DNA of 5,171 bases from positions 1 through 5,171 of the forward strand of contig CAKQMM010000109.1 in the NCBI GenBank assembly GCA_934254755.1, given 5' to 3'. The position numbers were made by a program, and so were the translations under genes. Shown in pieces: positions 1 to 5,171 of this stretch (the stretch's first letter is position 1; each line of letters opens with the position of its first letter). This DNA comes from an uncultured Clostridia bacterium. GTDB lineage: Bacteria; Bacillota; Clostridia; Christensenellales; Borkfalkiaceae. Below the pieces are notes generated by a model. The model was not told where the DNA came from, did no database searches, and saw only the letters and a program-made list of their open reading frames with translations.

Positions 1-1
1 G

Positions 2-184
2 GTCAACCCCCTTATCGGTTCGGCAGGCGTGTCGGCAGTTCCCATGGCGGCTCGTATTTCGCAGGACGTAGGGCGCGAAACCGATCCCGACAACCACTTA
101 CTTATGCACGCAATGGGGCCGAACGTAGCAGGCGTTATCGGCTCGGCAATCGCGGCGGGCGTACTGCTTGCGATGTGCAGTTAA
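2..184 (+). CDS. oadB: Sodium-translocating decarboxylase beta subunit, C-terminal 60 residues (5' end outside window)
   Basis: This is the end of the integral-membrane beta subunit that couples decarboxylation of carboxybiotin to export of Na+ (oxaloacetate, glutaconyl-CoA or methylmalonyl-CoA decarboxylase type). The visible 60 residues begin [18 protein letters not shown] and end in a glycine/alanine-rich hydrophobic helix, [17 protein letters not shown]. The Asn, Gly, Ser and Arg at visible residues 2, 6, 11 and 18 have the same spacing as N373, G377, S382 and R389 of Klebsiella OadB, residues known to matter for Na+ transport, so the pump looks functional at this end. The [18 protein letters not shown] block is also typical of the family. 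The alpha subunit starts 15 bases after the stop, supporting a shared operon. The family is clear, but the acid substrate cannot be told from this fragment: it could equally be named gcdB or mmdB. Confidence 0.93.
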   Translation, partial: VNPLIGSAGVSAVPMAARISQDVGRETDPDNHLLMHAMGPNVAGVIGSAIAAGVLLAMCS

Positions 185-188
185 TTAT

Positions 189-193
189 AGGAG
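189..193 (+). promoter_or_regulatory. Ribosome binding site of oadA
   Basis: AGGAG lies 6 bases before the ATG at 200. It is the strongest Shine-Dalgarno match in the window and fixes the start of the alpha subunit. Confidence 0.85.
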
Positions 194-199
194 AATATT

Positions 200-1612
200 A
201 TGGCTAAAAAAGTTTTAATTACCGAAACTATTTTGCGCGACGCTCACCAATCTCAGGCGGCAACGCGTATGAAACTCGAAGAAATGCTTCCCATGCTCGA
301 ACAGCTCGACGATATCGGGTACTACTCGCTCGAAGCGTGGGGCGGGGCGACTTTCGACAGCTGCCTTCGCTTTTTGAACGAAGATCCGTGGGAAAGGCTC
401 AGAATTCTTCGCAAACACATCGTTAAAACCCCCATTCAGATGCTTCTTCGCGGTCAGAACCTTTTAGGTTACAAGCACTATGCGGACGACGTGGTCGATA
501 AATTCGTCGAAGCGTCGATAAGAAACGGCGTCAGAGTAATAAGGGTTTTCGACGCGCTTAACGACGAGCGTAACTTAGAGCAGGCTATGAAGTCCATCAA
601 CAAGTATAAGGGCGACTACGGCGCGGTTTGCGAAGCTACCATTTGCTACACGACGGGCGACTACTATACTAACGAATACTTCATTAAAAAAGCAAAAACG
701 CTCGAAGATATGGGCGCGGACAATATCTGCTTGAAAGATATGTCCAACATTCTTCTTCCGTATAAAGCTTACGACCTTATCAGCGGAATGAAAAAGGTCT
801 TAAAACCCGATACGAAAATTCACCTTCACACCCACAACACCACGGGTACGGGCGATATGGTTTACCTTAAAGCCATCGAAGCGGGCTGCGATATAGTCGA
901 TACCGCGCTTTCCGCGATGGGCAACGGCACTTCGCAACCTGCGACCGAGCCGTTCGTCAAGACCCTTGAAGGTACTCCTTACGATACGGGCATAGACGTT
1001 AAAAAACTTATTCCTATCAACGACCATTTCAAAAAAGTTGCAAAGCGTTTGGAAGACGACGGCATTTTGAACCCGAAGGTTCGCCAGATCAACATCAACA
1101 CGCTTATCAACCAGGTTCCCGGCGGCATGCTTTCAAACCTTATGTCGCAGCTTAAACAAGCGGGTAAACTCGATAAGCTTGACGAATGTTTGGCAGAAGT
1201 TCCGAACGTCAGAAAGGACTGCGGCTATCCGCCGCTCGTAACTCCTTCGTCGCAAATCGTCGGCACGCAAGCAGTGCTTAACGTTTTGAACGGCGAAAGA
1301 TACAAAATGGTCACCAAAGAATTTAAAGATTTGATGCGCGGCGCATACGGTAAAACCGCAACCGCACCCGACCCGGAAGTTCTTAAAAAAGTCGTCGGTA
1401 ACGAAAAGATTATCACTTATCGCCCGGCTGACGATATCGCTCCCGAATACGAGAAGTTTAAGTCCGAAATGATGGAATACTACACTCAGGAAGAAGACGT
1501 GCTTTCTTACGCGCTCTTCAATCAGGTTGCGATTAACTTCTTCAAATACAGGCTTGCAAGAGATAAAAAGGTTGACGCCGACAGAGTTAAAAGCGGCGTT
1601 TATCCCGTGTAA
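200..1612 (+). CDS. oadA: Biotin-dependent decarboxylase alpha subunit (oxaloacetate decarboxylase / pyruvate carboxylase subunit B family), without a biotin domain
   Basis: This cytoplasmic carboxyltransferase moves a carboxyl group between a 2-oxo acid (probably oxaloacetate/pyruvate) and a biotin carrier protein. The 470 residues start with the TIM-barrel signature LRDAHQS (12-18; Asp14 a metal ligand). RGQNLLGY is at 84-91 and RVFDALND at 115-122. CLKDM at 177-181 contains Lys179, the expected carbamylated metal ligand, and HTH at 210-212 supplies two metal-binding histidines. The Lys179-His210 spacing of 31 equals that of the transcarboxylase 5S subunit. GNGTSQPATE (241-250) carries the catalytic-site Thr244. 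The conserved C-terminal part (PYC_OADA type) follows, with QVPGGMLSNL at 305-314. The protein ends in SGVYPV with no AMKM biotin motif, so it is about 120 residues shorter than fused alpha subunits, and biotin must sit on a separate protein. Its place right after the beta subunit favours a Na+-pumping decarboxylase over a pyruvate carboxylase subunit. Codon choice suggests strong expression. Confidence 0.93.
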   Translation: MAKKVLITETILRDAHQSQAATRMKLEEMLPMLEQLDDIGYYSLEAWGGATFDSCLRFLNEDPWERLRILRKHIVKTPIQMLLRGQNLLGYKHYADDVVDKFVEASIRNGVRVIRVFDALNDERNLEQAMKSINKYKGDYGAVCEATICYTTGDYYTNEYFIKKAKTLEDMGADNICLKDMSNILLPYKAYDLISGMKKVLKPDTKIHLHTHNTTGTGDMVYLKAIEAGCDIVDTALSAMGNGTSQPATEPFVKTLEGTPYDTGIDVKKLIPINDHFKKVAKRLEDDGILNPKVRQININTLINQVPGGMLSNLMSQLKQAGKLDKLDECLAEVPNVRKDCGYPPLVTPSSQIVGTQAVLNVLNGERYKMVTKEFKDLMRGAYGKTATAPDPEVLKKVVGNEKIITYRPADDIAPEYEKFKSEMMEYYTQEEDVLSYALFNQVAINFFKYRLARDKKVDADRVKSGVYPV

Positions 1613-1614
1613 TA

Positions 1615-2355
1615 ATGAACGTATTAGTCTGTAACGACGACGGAATTTTAAGCGAGGGCATTATTGCTCTCGCTAATTTCCTTAAAAAAGGGAATAAAGT
1701 TTTCGTGATAGCACCCGACGGTAACCGCTCGGGCTTTTCGCATGCGATGACTTTCCGCCGCGATATCACCCTTAAAAAAACTAACGCCATCGACGGGTGC
1801 GAGTGCTACGTTACGAGCGGCACCCCTTCCGACTGCGTTAAACTCGGCGTGAACTTTTTAAAAGATATCGACCTTGTTTGTTCCGGAATAAACGAAGGCG
1901 CGAATTTAGGCACCGATATAGTTTACAGCGGAACGGTGAACGCGGGGATAGAAGCTAACATTCACAAAATTAAAGCAATCGCTTTTTCAAATATTGCTCA
2001 AAGCGGCTGGAATTTCAAGCATAATATCGAATTTATCGAAAAAAACTTCGATAAACTCTTAAAAATGGCGAGCGTAGACTACGTTTTGAACGTAAACATT
2101 CCTAACCTTCCGTTAAGCGGAATTAAAGGCGTTAAAATTGCCGACACGGGCTTTAACGAGTATGACGACGGTTACGTTCCGTCTGATAGCGTCGACACGT
2201 ATAATCTCGTCGGCGAGCCATTCCCCATGCGTGATAACGAACTTGAAAAAGACGTGCATTTTGCTTCCTTAAACTACGTAACGATAACCCCCGTCGTTCA
2301 CAAAATTACGGACGAGGCTCTTATAAACAAGCTTAAAAAAGGTGAGTTTATATGA
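1615..2355 (+). CDS. surE: 5'/3'-nucleotidase SurE
   Basis: SurE is a cytoplasmic metal-dependent phosphatase that releases phosphate from nucleoside 5'- and 3'-monophosphates; some members also cleave polyphosphate. The 246-residue length is normal. The N-terminus, MNVLVCNDDG, has the metal-binding Asp8-Asp9 pair. Ser39 in APDGNRSGFSHA and Asn93 in SGINEGANLG match the other two metal ligands of the family. SGTPSDCV (68-75), YSGTVNAGIEA (104-114) and the late YVTITPV (221-227) are further family blocks. The start is two bases after the oadA stop (TAATAATG) and has no recognisable Shine-Dalgarno sequence, so translation is probably coupled to oadA. The gene end overlaps the next start by four bases. 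Nothing in the sequence links its activity to the decarboxylase, so shared transcription may be only convenience. The identification is firm; the preferred substrate is unknown. Confidence 0.95.
   Translation: MNVLVCNDDGILSEGIIALANFLKKGNKVFVIAPDGNRSGFSHAMTFRRDITLKKTNAIDGCECYVTSGTPSDCVKLGVNFLKDIDLVCSGINEGANLGTDIVYSGTVNAGIEANIHKIKAIAFSNIAQSGWNFKHNIEFIEKNFDKLLKMASVDYVLNVNIPNLPLSGIKGVKIADTGFNEYDDGYVPSDSVDTYNLVGEPFPMRDNELEKDVHFASLNYVTITPVVHKITDEALINKLKKGEFI
2339..2346 (+). promoter_or_regulatory. Ribosome binding site of the flavoprotein gene, inside the end of surE
   Basis: AAGGTGAG sits in the last codons of surE, five bases before the ATG at 2352. The GGTGA part matches the downstream half of the AAGGAGGTGA consensus, which explains the short spacing. 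It supports the start that overlaps the surE stop (ATGA). Confidence 0.7.
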
Positions 2356-3566
2356 AAGTCGGCGTAATCGGCGGCGGCGCGGCGGGCATGGTTGCGGCGT
2401 ATTTTTCCGCAATCAACGGAAACGAAGTGGTCTTGATAGAAAAAAACGAAAAGTTGGGCAAAAAAATATATATAACCGGTAAAGGCAGGTGCAATTTAAC
2501 GAACCTTTGCGAGCCGGAAGATTTTTTGCAAAACGTCGTCAGCAACCCTAAATTCGCTTATGCGAGCATTTACGGCTTTACCCCGCAGGAAACGGTCGAT
2601 TTTTTTAACGGTTTGGGGCTTAAAACCAAAGTCGAACGGGGCAACAGAGTTTTTCCCGAAAGCGATAAATCGAGCGATGTTATAAAGACCCTTTCTTCCG
2701 CAATTTTATCGGTCGGCGTTAGCGTATTGCTTAACGAAACGGTTAAGGCGGTCACGACTTTCGGCGGTGCGGTTAAATCAATAATCACCGATAAAAGCGA
2801 GTATTTTTGCGATAGGGTAATAGTAGCGACAGGCGGGCTGAGTTACCCCTCCACGGGGTCCACGGGCGACGGGTATGGTTTTGCCAAAGCTGCAGGTCAC
2901 ACGGTAACTAAACTTTCCCCTTCGCTTACGGGTTTAGACCTTGCGGGCGGCGACTTTTTGCCGCTACAGGGCTTAACACTTAAAAACGTCGGCGTAAGCG
3001 TTTTTGCGGACGGCAAACTTATTTACGCAAAGCAAGGCGAAGCCTTGTTCACACATTACGGCATATCGGGGCCGACTATTTTAAGCGCGTCTTCGATAAT
3101 AAACGGTGTTAAAGTCGATAAATTTAAACTTAAAATCGACTTAAAACCCGCGCTCGATATGGAAACGCTTTCCGCGCGAGTTTTAAGAGATTTTAGCCTT
3201 AATTTGAATAAAGAAATTAAAAATTCGCTCGACGCGTTGCTTCCGAAGTCGCTTATTCCGCTAATAATCAAGCGTGCGGGCATACCCGAATATAAAAAGC
3301 CTAATTCAATAACGGTAAAAGAGCGCGAAAGGCTTGTTTTTGCGCTTAAAAACTTAGATTTTGAAATTTTAGGTACGCGCGGTTTTAACGAAGCGGTCAT
3401 AACCCGCGGCGGCGTTTGCATTAAAGAAATCAACCCCAAAAATATGGAAAGCAAACTCGTTAAAGGCTTGCGCTTTTGCGGCGAAGTGTTAGATTTGGAC
3501 GCGTTTACGGGCGGTTTTAATCTGCAAATAGCGTTTTCGACGGGTAAAGCCGCCGCTAACGATTAG
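2352..3566 (+). CDS. HI0933/BaiN-like NAD(P)/FAD-dependent oxidoreductase
   Basis: This is a flavoprotein of the HI0933 family (YhiN/BaiN-like, about 400 residues; 404 here), probably cytoplasmic. The N-terminal Rossmann motif GGGAAG (7-12) followed by Glu30 at the end of the second strand binds FAD. KIYITGKGRCNLTN (38-51) is the family hallmark. RVFPES is at 99-104, ATGGLSYPSTGSTGDGY at 159-175, and GEALFTHYGISGPTIL at 229-244. The C-terminal FAD-contacting block runs TRGGVCIKEI (351-360), SKLVKGLRFCGEVLD (367-381), then TGGFNLQIAFSTG (386-398). The middle section (about 190-340) is the inserted domain of this family. Family function is poorly known: clostridial BaiN is implicated in bile-acid dehydroxylation, but close relatives occur in bacteria with no such pathway, so no substrate is assigned. 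Its position before cmk is common in Clostridia. Phenylalanine codons are nearly all TTT, unlike oadA. Confidence 0.9.
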   Translation: MKVGVIGGGAAGMVAAYFSAINGNEVVLIEKNEKLGKKIYITGKGRCNLTNLCEPEDFLQNVVSNPKFAYASIYGFTPQETVDFFNGLGLKTKVERGNRVFPESDKSSDVIKTLSSAILSVGVSVLLNETVKAVTTFGGAVKSIITDKSEYFCDRVIVATGGLSYPSTGSTGDGYGFAKAAGHTVTKLSPSLTGLDLAGGDFLPLQGLTLKNVGVSVFADGKLIYAKQGEALFTHYGISGPTILSASSIINGVKVDKFKLKIDLKPALDMETLSARVLRDFSLNLNKEIKNSLDALLPKSLIPLIIKRAGIPEYKKPNSITVKERERLVFALKNLDFEILGTRGFNEAVITRGGVCIKEINPKNMESKLVKGLRFCGEVLDLDAFTGGFNLQIAFSTGKAAAND

Positions 3567-3588
3567 TATCAGGCTGAAATCGGCAAAA

Positions 3589-3609
3589 TTTAAGCTTGGG
3601 CGGCTTAAA
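3589..3609 (+). repeat. Short inverted repeat (possible RNA hairpin)
   Basis: TTTAAGC (3589-3595) and GCTTAAA (3603-3609) are perfect reverse complements around a 7-base loop, TTGGGCG. Only two of the seven pairs are G-C, so the hairpin would be weak. The right arm overlaps GGCGGCTT (3599-3606), which could pair instead with AAGCCGCC at 3547-3554 in the end of the preceding gene. A regulatory role is only a possibility. Confidence 0.35.
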
Positions 3610-3635
3610 CGCGAAAATTAAATAAAAAATTTTAA

Positions 3636-3640
3636 AAGGA
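3636..3640 (+). promoter_or_regulatory. Ribosome binding site of cmk
   Basis: AAGGA, within AAAAGGAAC, lies four bases before the ATG at 3645. The spacing is somewhat short, but no other in-frame start nearby fits the family's N-terminus as well. Confidence 0.7.
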
Positions 3641-3644
3641 ACTT

Positions 3645-4307
3645 ATGCTTAACATAGCGATTGACGGACCTTCCGGCAGCGGTAAATCGACCGTCGCCAA
3701 ACTTCTTTCAAAAAAACTTAATGTTTTGTACCTCGATACGGGCGCAATGTATCGCGCGTGCGCCGTTGAAGCGAGAAACTTAGGCGTAGACGTAAACAGC
3801 GAAGCCGAAGTAAACGCTTTGGCTGAAAAAGTTTGCGTTACCGTGGGTTATTCGGGCGGCGAACAAATAACTTACCTTGACGGGAAAGACGTTTCAAAAA
3901 CCATTCGCGAAAACGAGATTTCTCTTCTCGCGTCCAAAATAAGCGCGTACCCCTCGATTCGCAAAAAAATGGTCGAAGCGCAAAGAGAAGTTGCAAAAAC
4001 TAACGACTGCATTTTGGACGGGCGCGACGTCGGAACCAACGTTTTGCCGAACGCCGAGTATAAGTTTTTCGTTACCGCTTCTATCGGCGTACGTGCGGAG
4101 CGCAGGCGTAAAGAACTTACCGCGCGCGGCGAAAAAGTCGATTTTGAAACGCTTAAAAAAGAAATGGAGCAGCGCGATTATCAGGATACGAACCGCGAAA
4201 TATCCCCCTTAAAACAGGCGAAAGACGCTGTTTTTATCGACACGAGCAAGCTTTCGATTGACGAAGTTTTAAATAAAATTTTAGCGATAGTTAAAGGTGA
4301 AAAATGA
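3645..4307 (+). CDS. cmk: Cytidylate kinase
   Basis: Cmk phosphorylates CMP and dCMP to the diphosphates using ATP, in the cytoplasm, recycling CMP from RNA turnover and phospholipid synthesis. The 220-residue length is typical. The P-loop is GPSGSGKST at 8-16, only seven residues from the start, which confirms the chosen ATG. YLDTGAMYRA (29-38) and LDGRDVGTNVLPNAEYKFFVTAS (124-146) form the nucleotide monophosphate-binding part, with the conserved Arg127-Asp128. RDYQDTNREISPLKQAKDAVFIDTS (177-201) is the lid and C-terminal signature, matching the family pattern RDxxDxxRxxxPLxxAxDAxxIDTS. No key residue is missing. The stop overlaps the plsC start (ATGA). The link with plsC makes sense because phospholipid synthesis from CDP-diacylglycerol releases CMP, although this order also occurs without any shown regulation. 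Confidence 0.97.
   Translation: MLNIAIDGPSGSGKSTVAKLLSKKLNVLYLDTGAMYRACAVEARNLGVDVNSEAEVNALAEKVCVTVGYSGGEQITYLDGKDVSKTIRENEISLLASKISAYPSIRKKMVEAQREVAKTNDCILDGRDVGTNVLPNAEYKFFVTASIGVRAERRRKELTARGEKVDFETLKKEMEQRDYQDTNREISPLKQAKDAVFIDTSKLSIDEVLNKILAIVKGEK
4293..4300 (+). promoter_or_regulatory. Ribosome binding site of plsC, inside the end of cmk
   Basis: AAAGGTGA ends three bases before the ATG at 4304. It is the same AAGGTGA form as at the surE/flavoprotein overlap and aligns with the downstream half of the Shine-Dalgarno consensus. It supports the ATGA-overlapping start. Confidence 0.7.
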
Positions 4308-4969
4308 TTTTATACTACATTTTGCGCCCTATATTGATGGGGCTTTACAGGACGATATACAGGGTTAAAGTTTTCGGCAAAGAAAACCTCGTTAAAAAGG
4401 GCAGGCGCATCGTCGTTTGCAACCACCAGCGAAAAGCCGACGTTTACGTTATCGGTTCGCTTTACATGTCGCGCACCATGTTTTTGTCTAAAAAAGAGTG
4501 GTTTTCAAATTGGTTCAATAAGTTCGTTTTGTCGTGTTTGGGCGCGATTCCCATCAACCGCGAAAAGCCCGAAATATCCTCGATTAAGCGTTGCTTAAAG
4601 GTGTTAAAGGACGAAAAACGCCTTGCGGTTTTCCCCGAAGGCACCCGCAACAAGGTAAACAACGAAATTCAGACTCTTAAAACGGGCACCGCGCTTTTTG
4701 CGATAAAAGGCCGCGCGCCCATAACTCCCATTATAATTTACGAAGGAATTAAGCCGTTTAAACGCGGGTATGCGATGGTTGGCGAGTCTTTTGATTTAAG
4801 CGAGTTTTACGATGTTAAGTTTACCGACGAAGTCGCCGCGGAAGCGACTAAAGTCGTCGAACAAAAAATGAAAGAACTGCAAGCCGAACTCTTTAAAAAA
4901 GTCGATGAAATATACGCGAAAAAGTCGGCTAAAAAGAATAAAAAAGCCGCGAAAAACGCGGATAAATAA
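4304..4969 (+). CDS. plsC: 1-acyl-sn-glycerol-3-phosphate acyltransferase (PlsC family)
   Basis: PlsC adds the second acyl chain to lysophosphatidic acid, giving phosphatidic acid at the inner face of the cytoplasmic membrane. The 221 residues show the acyltransferase blocks in order: NHQRKAD (40-46; catalytic His41 and Asp46, the HX4D motif), IPINRE (82-87, block II), FPEGTRNK (110-117, block III, glycerophosphate binding) and APITPIIIY (138-146, block IV). The first 16 residues, MILYYILRPILMGLYR, are hydrophobic with arginines and could be a membrane anchor. The last 15 or so residues (about 206-221) are a low-complexity Lys/Ala tail beyond the fold, possibly binding acidic lipids. Members of this family differ in acceptor and acyl donor (acyl-ACP or acyl-CoA), which the sequence does not settle. 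Position between cmk and ispH is usual for Clostridia. ispH starts one base after the stop. Confidence 0.93.
   Translation: MILYYILRPILMGLYRTIYRVKVFGKENLVKKGRRIVVCNHQRKADVYVIGSLYMSRTMFLSKKEWFSNWFNKFVLSCLGAIPINREKPEISSIKRCLKVLKDEKRLAVFPEGTRNKVNNEIQTLKTGTALFAIKGRAPITPIIIYEGIKPFKRGYAMVGESFDLSEFYDVKFTDEVAAEATKVVEQKMKELQAELFKKVDEIYAKKSAKKNKKAAKNADK
4947..4961 (+). repeat. GC-rich mini-hairpin just upstream of ispH
   Basis: CCGCG (4947-4951) and CGCGG (4957-4961) flank a loop of five A residues. The right arm ends nine bases before the ispH ATG, where a Shine-Dalgarno sequence would normally lie, and the left arm is in the last codons of plsC. It might hold the start region closed until plsC is translated. 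A five-pair stem in a Lys/Ala coding tail could also be chance. Confidence 0.35.
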
Positions 4970-4970
4970 A

Positions 4971-5171
4971 ATGCGCGCAGAACTTAGCAAACACGCGGGT
5001 TTTTGCCCGGGCGTCAAGCGCGCGGTTGACGCGGCTATAGCTTTAACCGATAAAAACGTTTACATTTTAGGCGAAATAATTCATAACGAAAGCGTTTTGA
5101 AAAGTCTTGAAAATAAAGGCGTAAAAACCGTTTATTCGCTTGACGATATAAGCGGCGGCACGGTTATAATA
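4971..5171 (+). CDS. ispH: 4-hydroxy-3-methylbut-2-enyl diphosphate reductase, N-terminal 67 residues (3' end outside window)
   Basis: IspH (LytB) is the iron-sulfur enzyme that performs the last step of the MEP pathway, reducing HMBPP to isopentenyl and dimethylallyl diphosphate in the cytoplasm. The visible part starts MRAELSKHAGFCPGVKRAVD: Cys12 is the first of three cluster-ligating cysteines and has the same number as in E. coli. GEIIHN (34-39) provides the substrate-binding His38, equivalent to E. coli His41. The segment then follows the family up to ISGGTVII, just before the expected RAHG motif that falls outside. The start lies one base after the plsC stop (TAAAATG) with no evident Shine-Dalgarno sequence, suggesting coupled translation. 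The reading frame is open to the window edge. In many Clostridia this protein carries ribosomal protein S1 domains at its C-terminus, which cannot be seen here. Confidence 0.95.
   Translation, partial: MRAELSKHAGFCPGVKRAVDAAIALTDKNVYILGEIIHNESVLKSLENKGVKTVYSLDDISGGTVII

Larger units (their letters stand above)
3567..3644 (+). other. 78-base spacer between the flavoprotein gene and cmk
   Basis: This is the longest non-coding stretch in the window. It is AT-rich on its right side (a run of A/T from about 3614 to 3636). It holds a 7-bp inverted repeat and the cmk ribosome binding site. No T-run follows the repeat on the + strand, so it is not a clear intrinsic terminator, and no convincing -35/-10 pair was found. 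Whether a new transcript begins here is therefore undecided. Confidence 0.8.

Noticed and set aside
3056..3454. A 132-codon open frame on the minus strand
   Set aside because: It lies wholly inside the flavoprotein gene, whose conserved motifs cover the same bases. It has no recognisable domain; it is a shadow frame.
3596..3624. Promoter for cmk (TTGGGC, 17 bases, TAAATA)
   Set aside because: Each hexamer matches the sigma-70 consensus at only three of six positions. In an AT-rich spacer such a match is expected by chance.
3589..3630. Intrinsic terminator after the flavoprotein gene
   Set aside because: The hairpin has only two G-C pairs and is followed on the + strand by CGCGAAAATTAAAT rather than a T-run, so it lacks the usual terminator form.
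3991..4212. A 73-codon + strand frame inside cmk
   Set aside because: It overlaps the conserved DGRD and lid motifs of cmk in another frame and its product is Ser/Lys-rich without a known fold.
4796..5017. Minus-strand frame across the plsC/ispH junction, rich in Phe and Arg
   Set aside because: The composition is the mirror of the Lys/Glu-rich plsC tail. It has no homologous motif and runs through the start of ispH.
1..5171. A mobile element, CRISPR array, defence or other new multi-gene system
   Set aside because: All complete genes belong to well-known families in a familiar clostridial order. No direct repeats, integrase, transposase or unexplained long stretch was seen.

Overview
This window is a compact run of seven same-strand (+) genes, two of them cut by the window edges. 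The organism looks like an anaerobic, fermentative member of the Clostridia (Bacillota). Three things point there: a biotin-dependent, membrane-type decarboxylase whose alpha subunit lacks its own biotin domain; the order HI0933-type flavoprotein, cmk, plsC, ispH, which is a familiar clostridial arrangement; and AAGGTGA or AGGAG ribosome binding sites. The lineage is an inference from gene content and order, and no genus can be named.

Layout. Positions 2-184 hold the C-terminus of a sodium-pumping decarboxylase beta subunit (oadB/gcdB type). Positions 200-1612 encode the carboxyltransferase (alpha) subunit, which removes the carboxyl group from oxaloacetate or a related acid and passes it to a biotin carrier. 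Positions 1615-2355 encode the nucleotidase SurE. Positions 2352-3566 encode an HI0933/BaiN-like FAD-dependent oxidoreductase of uncertain substrate. A 78-base spacer, the longest gap here, precedes cmk (cytidylate kinase, 3645-4307), plsC (acylglycerolphosphate acyltransferase, 4304-4969) and the first 67 codons of ispH (isoprenoid synthesis, from 4971).

Genes are packed very tightly: a 2-base gap between oadA and surE, ATGA overlaps at surE/flavoprotein and cmk/plsC, and a 1-base gap at plsC/ispH. This suggests two transcription or translation blocks, oadB-oadA-surE-flavoprotein and cmk-plsC-ispH, possibly one long operon. The first two genes form one energy-conserving complex. The last three are housekeeping genes for nucleotide, phospholipid and isoprenoid precursors.

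I found no mobile element, CRISPR array, RNA gene, phage or defence gene, and no sign of a new multi-gene system. The points worth a second look are modest: the split decarboxylase, a sharp change in codon choice between oadA and the flavoprotein gene, two small RNA-structure candidates, and a possible IspH-ribosomal protein S1 fusion beyond the right edge.
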